Shown here piece by piece: positions 14,566 to 21,201 of a stretch of 22,654 nucleotides of DNA. Source of the DNA: DATFJC01 sp964528795 (GTDB lineage Bacteria > Patescibacteriota > Patescibacteriia > UBA2591 > UBA6264); the NCBI GenBank assembly GCA_964528795.1, contig CAZGUY010000011.1, forward strand, positions 1-22,654, written 5' to 3'. The position numbers and the translations under genes were made by a program. Below the pieces are notes generated by a model that worked only from the letters and a program-made list of their open reading frames with translations, was not told the origin of the DNA and did not search any database. Numbering within the stretch: the first letter of the stretch is position 1; the number at the start of each line of letters is the position of its first letter.

Positions 14566-15777
14566 ATGAAGTTTGAATATAAAGCCAAAAAAGAAAATGG
14601 AGAAACAGTTAAAGGGGAAATTGAAGCTGCAAATGAGCAAGTTGCCCTTGATACTCTTTCTGATAAGGGTTTGGTAGTTGTTTCTTTAACTAAGCAAAGT
14701 CAACTCCCTTTTTGGCGTCGACCTTTAAATATTGAATTTTTACAAGGAGTGAAGCCGAAAGAAATGGTATTTTTGTCTCGTCAGTTGTCAGTTATGGTTT
14801 CAGCTGGTCTGCCTTTAGTTCAAGCTTTAGAAGTTTTGTCTGAGCAGTCTGATAAGCGTTTTATTAAAGATGTTTTACAAAAGGTTGCTGATGATGTTAG
14901 AGAAGGGAGACGTTTTTCAGTTGCTTTAGCTCAGTTTCCAAAGGTTTTTGATGATTTTTATATTAATATGGTAAGAGCAGGAGAAACAGCTGGTAAATTA
15001 GATGAGGTTTTAAATTATTTAGCTGACCAAAAAGAAAAAAATTATGATTTAATGAGCAAGATTAAGGGAGCTATGATTTATCCTGCCTTTATTGTGGCAG
15101 CAGTTATAGGGGTTATGATTTTAATGATGGTTTTTGTAATTCCGCAACTTACTGGAGTTTTAGAGGAAGCAGGGGTAGACCTTCCCTTACCAACAAGGAT
15201 TTTAATTGGTGTCAGTACATTTTTTTCTTCTAATTTTGTTTTAATTTTGATCTTAACTGTTTTAGCTGTCATTGGTTTTATCGCTTGGATAAAAACAGAT
15301 CAGGGTAAGAAAATTTGGGATAAAATTCTTTTAAAATTACCTATTTTTGGAGATCTTTTTGAAGAGATCTATTTGGTCCGTTTTACAAGAAGTCTTTCAA
15401 CCTTAATTATAGGAGGGATTCCTATTAGCTCTGCCTTAAAAATTGTTGCTAAAGTAGTAGGTAATTCAGTTTTTAAAAAGACCATAATGGGAGCAGTGGT
15501 TGATGTTGAAGAGGGAAGATCAATTAGTAGCTCTTTTCAAGGCGCTCCTCATATACCAAGTATGCTTTCTCAACTTTTGTCAGTTGGTGAAAGAACAGGT
15601 CGCTTAGATGAAGTTTTAGAAAAAATATCTGATTTTTATTCAAGAGAAGTTCAAAATACTCTTTCAAAATTAGTTACTCTTTTAGAACCTATGATAATAA
15701 TCTTTTTAGGTGTGGTAGTTGGTGGAATGGTGGCAGCAATTGTTTTGCCTATGTATCAAATGGCCACTGCCTTTTAA
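14566..15777 (+). CDS. pilC: Type IV pilus platform protein PilC (GspF family)
   Basis: The inner-membrane platform that couples the assembly ATPase to pilin polymerisation. The 403-aa protein has the family layout: N-terminal beta motif FEYKAKKENGETVKGEI, then two GspF repeats, each with a cytoplasmic helical bundle followed by membrane segments (MIYPAFIVAAVIGVMILMM, FVLILILTVLAVIGFIAWI and the C-terminal LEPMIIIFLGVVVGGMVAA). FLSRQLSVMVSAGLPLVQALE and RAGETAGKLDEVL (with GERTGRLDEVL in the second repeat) are signature stretches. A terminator upstream suggests partial uncoupling from pilB. The stop codon is directly followed by a tRNA gene. No prepilin or prepilin peptidase gene is in this window. 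Confidence 0.96.
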   Translation: MKFEYKAKKENGETVKGEIEAANEQVALDTLSDKGLVVVSLTKQSQLPFWRRPLNIEFLQGVKPKEMVFLSRQLSVMVSAGLPLVQALEVLSEQSDKRFIKDVLQKVADDVREGRRFSVALAQFPKVFDDFYINMVRAGETAGKLDEVLNYLADQKEKNYDLMSKIKGAMIYPAFIVAAVIGVMILMMVFVIPQLTGVLEEAGVDLPLPTRILIGVSTFFSSNFVLILILTVLAVIGFIAWIKTDQGKKIWDKILLKLPIFGDLFEEIYLVRFTRSLSTLIIGGIPISSALKIVAKVVGNSVFKKTIMGAVVDVEEGRSISSSFQGAPHIPSMLSQLLSVGERTGRLDEVLEKISDFYSREVQNTLSKLVTLLEPMIIIFLGVVVGGMVAAIVLPMYQMATAF

Positions 15778-15853
15778 GGGCGGATAGCTCAGTGGTTAGA
15801 GCACTATCCTCACACGATAGAAGCCACAGGTTCGAATCCTGTTCCGCCCACCA
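15778..15853 (+). tRNA. tRNA-Val(CAC)
   Basis: A 76-nt cloverleaf including an encoded CCA tail. Acceptor GGGCGGA pairs with TCCGCCC, the D arm is GCTC/GAGC, the anticodon stem is CTATC/GATAG around the loop CTCACAC, and the T arm is ACAGG-TTCGAAT-CCTGT. The anticodon CAC (15811-15813) reads GUG, so Val; the discriminator base is A as expected. The tRNA starts on the base right after the pilC stop codon, so it is probably processed from the pilC transcript. The anticodon identification is direct; the tRNA-Val(TAC) that reads the other Val codons must be elsewhere. Confidence 0.96.
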
Positions 15854-15922
15854 TGAATTCTGTTTGGTTTATGGCAAACCGTTCTCCTTTTGTAGGTTAA
15901 AACTTGGTAATTCAATGATTCG

Positions 15923-15939
15923 AACCCAAAGGGGTTTTT
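15923..15939 (+). terminator. Weak terminator after tRNA-Val
   Basis: AACCC (15923-15927) and GGGTT (15932-15936) form a 5-bp stem with loop AAAG, followed by a T-run. It is short, but right before a stronger terminator. Confidence 0.45.
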
Positions 15940-15974
15940 ACTTGGTTAACACTGAAGGTTAACCAAGTTTTAAA
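15940..15974 (+). terminator. Terminator of the pil/tRNA unit overlapping the next -35
   Basis: A perfect 11-bp stem: ACTTGGTTAAC (15940-15950) with GTTAACCAAGT (15958-15968), loop ACTGAAG, then TTTAAAT. The right arm coincides with the -35 region of the promoter for the transporter gene. The arms resemble the GGTTAAC half of the dispersed mini-hairpin. Confidence 0.75.
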
Positions 15975-15986
15975 TTATGTTATAAT
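15958..15986 (+). promoter_or_regulatory. Extended -10 promoter of the transporter gene
   Basis: TATAAT (15981-15986) preceded by TGT, giving an extended -10 (TGn). The -35 is a weak GTTAAC (15958-15963, 17-bp spacing) located in the terminator stem. It lies 32 bp before ATG 16019. Confidence 0.65.
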
Positions 15987-16018
15987 AAAAATAATAATTA
16001 AATTCTCTTATATATTTA

Positions 16019-17215
16019 ATGTTTAATTTTAAGAATACAAAAAACAAACAAGGAAATTTTTATATAAGTAGATTTTTTGATAGCTTAAAACTATCAAAGG
16101 ATTTTAAATTACTTTGTATATATCATTTATTAGTCCAAGTTGGTAAAGGCATGATTACTTTGTTTTTGCCAATATTTTTGTATCAAAAATTTAATCTTTC
16201 TATTTATTTGGTAATTTTATTTTATGTAGCTATTTATGCTTTGACGATTGTCTTTGTTCCTATTGGGGCCCAGTTTATGAATTGGTTTAATGTTAAAAAA
16301 TCAATGATTATTGGGAGAATTTCTATAGTAATATTCTATGTTTGTCTGTATTTTTTTGATTATAATCCGATATTGTTCCTTAGTCTTGGGGTAATGTTTT
16401 TAATATTTTATAAAGTGATTTATTGGGTTCCATATCATACTACTTTTGTGGAATTTACTGATGGAAAACACAGAGGGAGACAACTAGCCTGGATTAGAGT
16501 ATTAGGTTATTTAGGAAAGGTAGGAGCCCCTCTTTTGGCAGGTATAGTTTTAAGTGGTCCTGGTTTTAATATTTTGTTTTTATTAATGATCTTTATTTAT
16601 TTGATTTCTGTTATACCACTTTTAGGTCTTACAGAAGTAAAAGAACATTTTAGTTTTTCATATGGAGAAACTTTTAAGGTTTTGTTTGATAAAAAAAATC
16701 GTGGACAGATTTTTAGTTTTATGGCTAATGGTGGTCAAAAGCTTGTTAAGGCGGTTATTTGGCCAATTTTTATATTTATGCTTTTAAACCAAGAATACTC
16801 AGCTGTAGGAGCAGTGACGGCTTTGGTTATTATAGGAGCTATTATTTTGCAAATGGTAATGGGGTTTCAATCTGATAAAAAATCTAAAAAAAGCCTTGTT
16901 AAGCTAGGAGCTTCGGCTTATTCTTTGGGTTGGATTTTAAAGTCGTTTGTTAAAACCGCTTTTCAAATTTTTGTAGTAGGCACAATTCATAATTTTGCTT
17001 TTATAATGTTAAAAATCCCTTTTTCATCTCAAGTGTATAATTTTTTATCACGCCATGAAACATATAGGGATGAATACACAGCTGTGAGAGATATTGCTCT
17101 AAATATTGGAAGAATTATAATGGCTTTATTAATTGTGATAGGGGTTCACTTTTTTGGATTAAGAGCAGCCTTTTATTTAGCTGCTTTTGCAAGTTTTTTA
17201 CTTAATTTATTTTAA
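16019..17215 (+). CDS. Major facilitator superfamily (MFS) transporter
   Basis: A 398-aa polytopic membrane protein with about 11-12 hydrophobic segments and a cytoplasmic N-terminus (KNTKNKQGNFYISRFFDSLKLSKDFK). The loop motif TFVEFTDGKHRGRQLAW (central part of the N-half) resembles the charged inter-helix loops of MFS proteins with a conserved GRQ-like pattern. The first half holds LFLPIFLYQKFNLSIYLV and the second half TALVIIGAIILQMVMGFQSDKKSKK, where helix-loop-charged segments repeat. Substrate cannot be inferred from the sequence. It is a single-gene unit with its own promoter upstream and a new promoter immediately downstream. The C-terminus ends in a hydrophobic segment, which is shorter than typical for 12-helix members. 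Confidence 0.78.
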   Translation: MFNFKNTKNKQGNFYISRFFDSLKLSKDFKLLCIYHLLVQVGKGMITLFLPIFLYQKFNLSIYLVILFYVAIYALTIVFVPIGAQFMNWFNVKKSMIIGRISIVIFYVCLYFFDYNPILFLSLGVMFLIFYKVIYWVPYHTTFVEFTDGKHRGRQLAWIRVLGYLGKVGAPLLAGIVLSGPGFNILFLLMIFIYLISVIPLLGLTEVKEHFSFSYGETFKVLFDKKNRGQIFSFMANGGQKLVKAVIWPIFIFMLLNQEYSAVGAVTALVIIGAIILQMVMGFQSDKKSKKSLVKLGASAYSLGWILKSFVKTAFQIFVVGTIHNFAFIMLKIPFSSQVYNFLSRHETYRDEYTAVRDIALNIGRIIMALLIVIGVHFFGLRAAFYLAAFASFLLNLF

Positions 17216-17222
17216 TCAACTG

Positions 17223-17250
17223 TTGTTATAAGTTTTTAAAGCTTTATAAT
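17223..17250 (+). promoter_or_regulatory. Promoter of the oxidoreductase operon
   Basis: TTGTTA (17223-17228), a 16-bp spacer and TATAAT (17245-17250), 32 bp before the ATG at 17283. Confidence 0.65.
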
Positions 17251-17282
17251 AAAAAGTTAAGAATAAATAAATATTTCATAAT

Positions 17283-18935
17283 ATGAAAAAAGACTTATCA
17301 ATTTTAGTGGGAGGAAAAGCTGGCCAAGGTTCAAGAATGGCTGGTTTAATTATTGGAGAAATTTTTAAAGAACTTGGTTATCAAGTTTTTATTTACGATG
17401 ATTATCAATCTTTAATTAGGGGGGGTCATAGCTTTTCTAAGATTAGAGTTTCTAAAACCCAAGTTTCTTCTCATAAAGAAAAAATAGATTTTCTTTTAGC
17501 TTTAGATAAAAATACCATAGAAAAACATAAAGGTGAATTAGTTAAAGATGGTAAGATTTTGTATGACAGCAGCAAAGCTTCATTAGGCAAAAGGGCAATT
17601 GATCTAGATTTAGATAAAATTATAAAAGAAGTTCAGGGTAAGAATTTTATGAAAAATATTGCTTTAGTAGCTGGTTTTTCTAAAACAATAGGAATAGATT
17701 GGAAGGTTTTAAAAAAAGTATTAAAAAAAGAATTAGATAAAAAGCAAGATCTTAATTTAAAAGTAGCTAAAAAGTCATTTAAAACATTAGATAATATATC
17801 ACAAGTAGAAAAACTAAATAAAAAAGATAATATACTTTTAAATGGTAATGAGGCTTTGTCGCTAGGAGCTGTCAAAGCAGGTCTAGACTTGTATTTAGCT
17901 TACCCTATGACCCCAGCCACTGGTATTTTACACTTTTTAGCTGAACATAAAGATGATTTTGATATTGGAGTTGCTCAAATAGAAAATGAAATTGGAGTTG
18001 TAAATGCAGCTATTGGAGCAAGTTTTGCTGGGGCAAGAACAATGATTGGAACTTCTGGGGGAGGTTTTGCTTTAATGAGTGAAGGCTTTAGTGTAGCTGT
18101 TCAAAATGAAACCCCTTTGGTTTTAGTAGAAAGTCAAAGAATGTCTCCTGGTTCAGGTGTGCCAACTTATAATGGCCAAGGGGATTTATCCTTTGCCTTA
18201 AATGTTGGTCATGGTGATATAGAAAAGTTTGTAGTTGCTCCTGGGGACGGAGAAGATGCATATATCTGGGCAGGTAAACTTTTAAATCTTTCTTGGAAAT
18301 ATCAAACCCCCTCAATTCTTTTAATTGATAAAGAAGTTTCTGAAAGTACATTTAGTTTTGATAAAAATATTTTAAATGAAATAAACCCTGAAAAACCAAA
18401 GTTGTGGAATAGTGATAAAGATTATTTAAGATACAAAAATACAAAGACAGGTGTATCACCAATTTCCTTTCCAGGTCAAGGACCAACTGTTAAATCAAAC
18501 AGTTATGAACATAATGAGTATGGCTTAACGATCGAAGACCCTGAAAAGGTTAAATTTATGCAAGAGAAAAGATTAAGAAAGTTTAAAGAAATGAGAAAAG
18601 AGGTTCAAAACTTAAAAGCAGTTCATATTTATGGTAACAAAGATGCAAAAAAAGCAATTATTGCTTGGGGTTCCACCAAGGGGCCAGCCAAAGAGGTAGC
18701 TAAAGCTCTTAATTTAAAACTAATATTTCCAAGCCTACTTCAGCCCTTTCCAGAAAAACAATTTAAAAATGCTTTAAAAGGGGTTGAAAAATTAGCTTTA
18801 ATAGAAACTAATGGTTTAGCTCAGTTTGGTAAGCTTTTAGCTCAATATGGGATTAAGCCAGATAAAAAGATATTAAAATATGATGCCCGTCCTTTTGCAT
18901 TTGATAAATTAAAAGAAAAATTATCTAACTTTTAA
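17283..18935 (+). CDS. korA: 2-oxoacid:ferredoxin oxidoreductase, fused gamma-alpha subunit
   Basis: The subunit that binds the 2-oxoacid and part of the thiamine diphosphate site in a ferredoxin-dependent 2-oxoacid oxidoreductase, which cleaves the 2-oxoacid oxidatively to an acyl-CoA. At 550 aa it fuses a gamma domain (about 1-170: LVGGKAGQGSRMAGLIIGEI, then YDDYQSLIRGGHSFSKIRVS) to an alpha pyrimidine-binding domain (about 185-550: LAYPMTPATG at 205-214, ENEIGVVNAAIGASFAGAR, GTSGGGFALMSEG, VESQRMSPGSGVPT). KorA-type fused subunits act with a KorB-like beta subunit, encoded 4 nt downstream. The 2-oxoacid preference (pyruvate, 2-oxoglutarate or branched chain) cannot be settled here. It probably links fermentation of pyruvate or amino acids to reduced ferredoxin; no ferredoxin gene is nearby. 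Confidence 0.92.
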   Translation: MKKDLSILVGGKAGQGSRMAGLIIGEIFKELGYQVFIYDDYQSLIRGGHSFSKIRVSKTQVSSHKEKIDFLLALDKNTIEKHKGELVKDGKILYDSSKASLGKRAIDLDLDKIIKEVQGKNFMKNIALVAGFSKTIGIDWKVLKKVLKKELDKKQDLNLKVAKKSFKTLDNISQVEKLNKKDNILLNGNEALSLGAVKAGLDLYLAYPMTPATGILHFLAEHKDDFDIGVAQIENEIGVVNAAIGASFAGARTMIGTSGGGFALMSEGFSVAVQNETPLVLVESQRMSPGSGVPTYNGQGDLSFALNVGHGDIEKFVVAPGDGEDAYIWAGKLLNLSWKYQTPSILLIDKEVSESTFSFDKNILNEINPEKPKLWNSDKDYLRYKNTKTGVSPISFPGQGPTVKSNSYEHNEYGLTIEDPEKVKFMQEKRLRKFKEMRKEVQNLKAVHIYGNKDAKKAIIAWGSTKGPAKEVAKALNLKLIFPSLLQPFPEKQFKNALKGVEKLALIETNGLAQFGKLLAQYGIKPDKKILKYDARPFAFDKLKEKLSNF

Positions 18936-18939
18936 CAAT

Positions 18940-19791
18940 ATGTCTAACAAAGATTTAAATTTAAATACTAAAACTAAAAATACCTGGTGCCCAGGTTGTA
19001 GTAACTTTGGTATTCTAAGTGGTTTTAAGCAAGCTATTAAAGAATTAATTAAAAATGGCACCCCTAAAGAAAACATTGTTTTAGTAAGTGGGATAGGGTG
19101 TAGTTCAAAGATTATTGATTATATTGATTTGAATAGTTTATCTTGTCTTCATGGTCGACCAGTAGTATCGGCTACTGGAGTAAAGCTTGGTAACCCAGAT
19201 CTTAAACCAATAGTATTTGCCGGAGACGGAGGGATGTATAATGAAGGTATAGCTCACTTAATACATGCTGCTAAAAGAAATTCTGATATTACAGTTTTGG
19301 TTCATGATAATAGGAATTTTGCTTTAACTACAAGTCAGTTTACTGCTACCTCACCCAAAGGTTTTAAAGGTGGCTCTACCCCAAAAGGAAGCAAAGAGTT
19401 TCCATTTGATCCTTTAGAAGTAATGCTCTCATCAAATGCTAGTTTTATTGCCAGGGGTTATGCCTTTAAAATGAATCACTTAAAAGAAACCATTAAAAAA
19501 GCCATTAAGCATAAAGGTTTTTCTTTTGTAGAGATTTTACAACCTTGTATTACTTTTTATGACACCACTAAAGACTACAATAAAAGGGTTTATCAAATGG
19601 AAGAAAGTAATTTGAAATCAAAAGAAAAAGCTTTAGAAAAAATTAATGAATGGGATTACAATGATGAAAATTCAAAAATTCCTCTTGGTGTGTTTTATAA
19701 AAAGAATTTGCCCTGCTTTGAAAAGGAAACATTAAATAAAGTTAATCCTAGTCAAAGAAAGAGACAAGTAAATGTAGAAAAGGTGGTTTAA
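18940..19791 (+). CDS. korB: 2-oxoacid:ferredoxin oxidoreductase, beta subunit
   Basis: A 283-aa catalytic partner of the preceding gene, which binds thiamine diphosphate and one iron-sulfur cluster. Cluster Cys are visible as WCPGC (Cys17 and Cys20), GIGC (Cys54) and QPC (Cys203). The thiamine diphosphate motif is GDGG at 95-98 with Asn101 in GDGGMYNEG. HDNRNFALTTSQFTATSP follows, as in KorB. It starts 4 nt after korA ends, so the two are one operon. Length and motifs match complete KorB; the C-terminus (residues 210-283) is lysine-rich and variable. Confidence 0.93.
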   Translation: MSNKDLNLNTKTKNTWCPGCSNFGILSGFKQAIKELIKNGTPKENIVLVSGIGCSSKIIDYIDLNSLSCLHGRPVVSATGVKLGNPDLKPIVFAGDGGMYNEGIAHLIHAAKRNSDITVLVHDNRNFALTTSQFTATSPKGFKGGSTPKGSKEFPFDPLEVMLSSNASFIARGYAFKMNHLKETIKKAIKHKGFSFVEILQPCITFYDTTKDYNKRVYQMEESNLKSKEKALEKINEWDYNDENSKIPLGVFYKKNLPCFEKETLNKVNPSQRKRQVNVEKVV

Positions 19792-19839
19792 TTATTAATT
19801 TTTTAACCAGGTTCAACCTAGGCGGTAAAGTTAATTATA

Positions 19840-19868
19840 TTGACTATTTAGCTTATTATTGGTATAAT
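19840..19868 (+). promoter_or_regulatory. Strong promoter of the small hypothetical gene at 19892
   Basis: TTGACT (19840-19845), a 17-bp spacer and TATAAT (19863-19868), 23 bp before the ATG. This is the best-matching promoter in the window. The region between korB and this promoter (19805-19825) contains AGGTTCAACCT, possibly a decayed reverse copy of the mini-hairpin repeat. Confidence 0.75.
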
Positions 19869-19891
19869 AAAGATATAAATGCAAGTTTATT

Positions 19892-20245
19892 ATGACAAAA
19901 TTAACTAATCAAAAATCAAAGTTGCCTGAATTTTTTAAGTCCGTTCTTTGGTCTTATGATTTTTCATTAGTCGATCCTCAAAAGCATAAAAAAAGAATTA
20001 TTATTAATTCAATTAATTATGGTGAGTGGAAACATTTAAAGTGGATAATAGATTATTATGGTAAAAGTCAAGTTAAAAAAATTGTTGAAAATACTCCTAA
20101 AACAGAATTTTTAAAATCTCCCCTTACCTTAATATCTTTATTATTAAATATTAAATCGCTAAAATATGCATCCAGAAGTGATTACATCAAAGAGAATAAA
20201 ACCCCCTCTTTTAAAAAGCAGTTAAAAGAGTTGGGTATTGATTAA
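19892..20245 (+). CDS. Hypothetical protein, DUF6922-like
   Basis: A 117-aa soluble protein with the pattern LPEFFKSVLWSYDFSLVDPQKHKKRIIINSINYGEWKHLKWIIDYYG. This LPxxF-x-LxW-x-YDF layout followed by an IIxxxxxYG stretch fits a small uncharacterised family (DUF6922 as I recall it). In other genomes I recall such proteins next to AbiEii-type nucleotidyltransferase toxins, perhaps as a linker or antitoxin, but no partner is present here: the next gene encodes a coiled coil. It is transcribed alone from a strong promoter. The family call comes from memory and is not verified; function unknown. Confidence 0.7.
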   Translation: MTKLTNQKSKLPEFFKSVLWSYDFSLVDPQKHKKRIIINSINYGEWKHLKWIIDYYGKSQVKKIVENTPKTEFLKSPLTLISLLLNIKSLKYASRSDYIKENKTPSFKKQLKELGID

Positions 20246-20285
20246 GGAGAACCGATTTTTCTTAAAACTTTGCAGTACAAAGTGT

Positions 20286-20304
20286 GTGAACCCTTAAGGT
20301 TAAA
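20286..20304 (+). repeat. Dispersed mini-hairpin repeat, copy B
   Basis: GTGAACC, loop CTTAA, GGTTAAA; it shares 18 consecutive bases with copy A at 6621-6638, and only the final base differs. It sits 8 bp upstream of the promoter for the coiled-coil gene. Confidence 0.6.
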
Positions 20305-20311
20305 AACTTGT

Positions 20312-20340
20312 TTGTTATTTTTTCATAAAAGTTATATAAT
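20312..20340 (+). promoter_or_regulatory. Promoter of the coiled-coil/hypothetical/HtrA-like operon
   Basis: TTGTTA (20312-20317), a 17-bp spacer and TATAAT (20335-20340), 37 bp before ATG 20378. It supports starting the next gene at 20378, since an upstream TTG start (20270) would place the promoter inside the coding region. Confidence 0.7.
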
Positions 20341-20377
20341 AAAATATAAGAATTATTTAGGGACTAATAATTTTATT

Positions 20378-20836
20378 ATGACAATTAATAAGAAAGAATT
20401 AAAAAATATTTTATCAGACCAAGAGAAAAAATATGAGAAGTTTGCAGAAAAACAAACAAAAGAGTATAAGGAACTTTTAAAAGAACAAGAAAAAAAGTAC
20501 CAAAATTATATTGGAGCTTTAAAAGAAGATTTTGATGCTAAAGTAGAAGCTATTGGTGAACAATATGCTGATATTAAAAAGAAATTGGACTCACATACCA
20601 AGAAATTGGACTCACATACCAAGAAATTGGATTCTCATACCAAGAAATTAGATTCTCATACAAAAAAGTTAGATTCTCATGCAGAAATGATTGCTTCAAT
20701 GCAGGAAGATATTACAATAATGAAGTCAGATATTGGGTTTGTAAAAAAATCTCTTAAAAGAAAGGTGGATGTTGATGAATTTGAAAATTTAGAAAAAAGA
20801 GTAACAAAACTTGAAACAAAAATAAAAACAACATAA
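20378..20836 (+). CDS. Heptad-repeat coiled-coil hypothetical protein
   Basis: A 152-aa, almost entirely alpha-helical protein rich in Lys, Glu and Gln. Residues about 1-65 form a helical segment (ELKNILSDQEKKYEKFAEKQTK), followed by five tandem heptads of KKLDSHT type (about 68-102), then a second helical stretch with SLKRKVDVDEFENLEKRVTKLETK. It resembles Patescibacteria hypothetical proteins ending in VDxDEFxxLEKRVxxLE. I start at ATG 20378: the longer frame with TTG at 20270 runs through a promoter and a repeat and would add 36 residues of unlike composition. It is the first gene of a three-gene unit with 20854 and 21194. A function cannot be assigned; oligomerisation or tethering is likely. 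Confidence 0.75.
   Translation: MTINKKELKNILSDQEKKYEKFAEKQTKEYKELLKEQEKKYQNYIGALKEDFDAKVEAIGEQYADIKKKLDSHTKKLDSHTKKLDSHTKKLDSHTKKLDSHAEMIASMQEDITIMKSDIGFVKKSLKRKVDVDEFENLEKRVTKLETKIKTT
20579..20683 (+). repeat. 21-bp tandem repeat, five units
   Basis: Five in-frame 21-bp units encode the heptad KKLDSHT (or a close variant). Units 1 and 2 (20579-20599, 20600-20620) are identical, unit 3 differs in a few silent positions, and units 4 and 5 diverge further. The pattern implies recent duplication at the 5' end of the array. Confidence 0.85.
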
Positions 20837-20853
20837 TAATTAATATAAAATTT

Positions 20854-21201
20854 ATGAATCCTAATAAATGGGAACAATTAGTATATTTAGCAGAAGAAAA
20901 ATTTGGTATTGATAAAAAAGAAACTAATGAAGAAGTCGTAGATGTTACTCACAAAGGTAAAAAGATTAAAGGAGAAAGAGAAATTCTTGAATTTGAGTCT
21001 CCAGTTGGTAGGGTTAGGATGGAACGACTTATAAAACCAAAAGTTATTGATAAAAATATTAAACGCTCTAAAAGAGCAGGGGCAAAAGCAAGTGTTGATC
21101 TAGTATATTCTGATACAGAAACAGTTTCTGAAATGAATTTATACAAACAAAACGATGAAGGTGAATGGGATGAAATCAAGCCTCAAGATTTAAATGGATA
21201 A
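20854..21201 (+). CDS. Conserved hypothetical protein (Patescibacteria-like)
   Basis: A 115-aa soluble protein with no transmembrane segment. The middle holds ILEFESPVGRVRMERLIKPKVIDKNIKRSKRAGAKASVDLVYSDTETVSEMNLYK, a beta-rich pattern (alternating charged and hydrophobic residues). It starts MNPNKWEQLVYLAEEKFGI, a helical N-terminus seen in small CPR proteins I have met only as hypothetical. The 17-nt gap to the coiled-coil gene and the overlap or near-overlap with the next gene suggest one operon, so its product may serve with the HtrA-like protein. No function is assigned. Confidence 0.72.
   Translation: MNPNKWEQLVYLAEEKFGIDKKETNEEVVDVTHKGKKIKGEREILEFESPVGRVRMERLIKPKVIDKNIKRSKRAGAKASVDLVYSDTETVSEMNLYKQNDEGEWDEIKPQDLNG

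Noticed and set aside
15911..15930. GATTCGAACCC near the tRNA as a reverse-strand tRNA fragment
   Set aside because: It contains a T-loop-like core on the minus strand, but no matching T stem or acceptor stem exists, and it overlaps a terminator hairpin.
18088..18351. Minus-strand open frame inside the oxidoreductase alpha subunit
   Set aside because: It lies entirely within a well-supported gene with clear motifs on the + strand and has no domain of its own.
20270..20377. Upstream TTG start for the coiled-coil gene
   Set aside because: It would place a good promoter and a repeat copy inside the coding sequence and add residues unlike the rest of the protein.
20579..20683. Tandem repeat considered as a CRISPR array
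   Set aside because: Units are contiguous without spacers and stay in frame within a coding region, so it is a protein heptad repeat.
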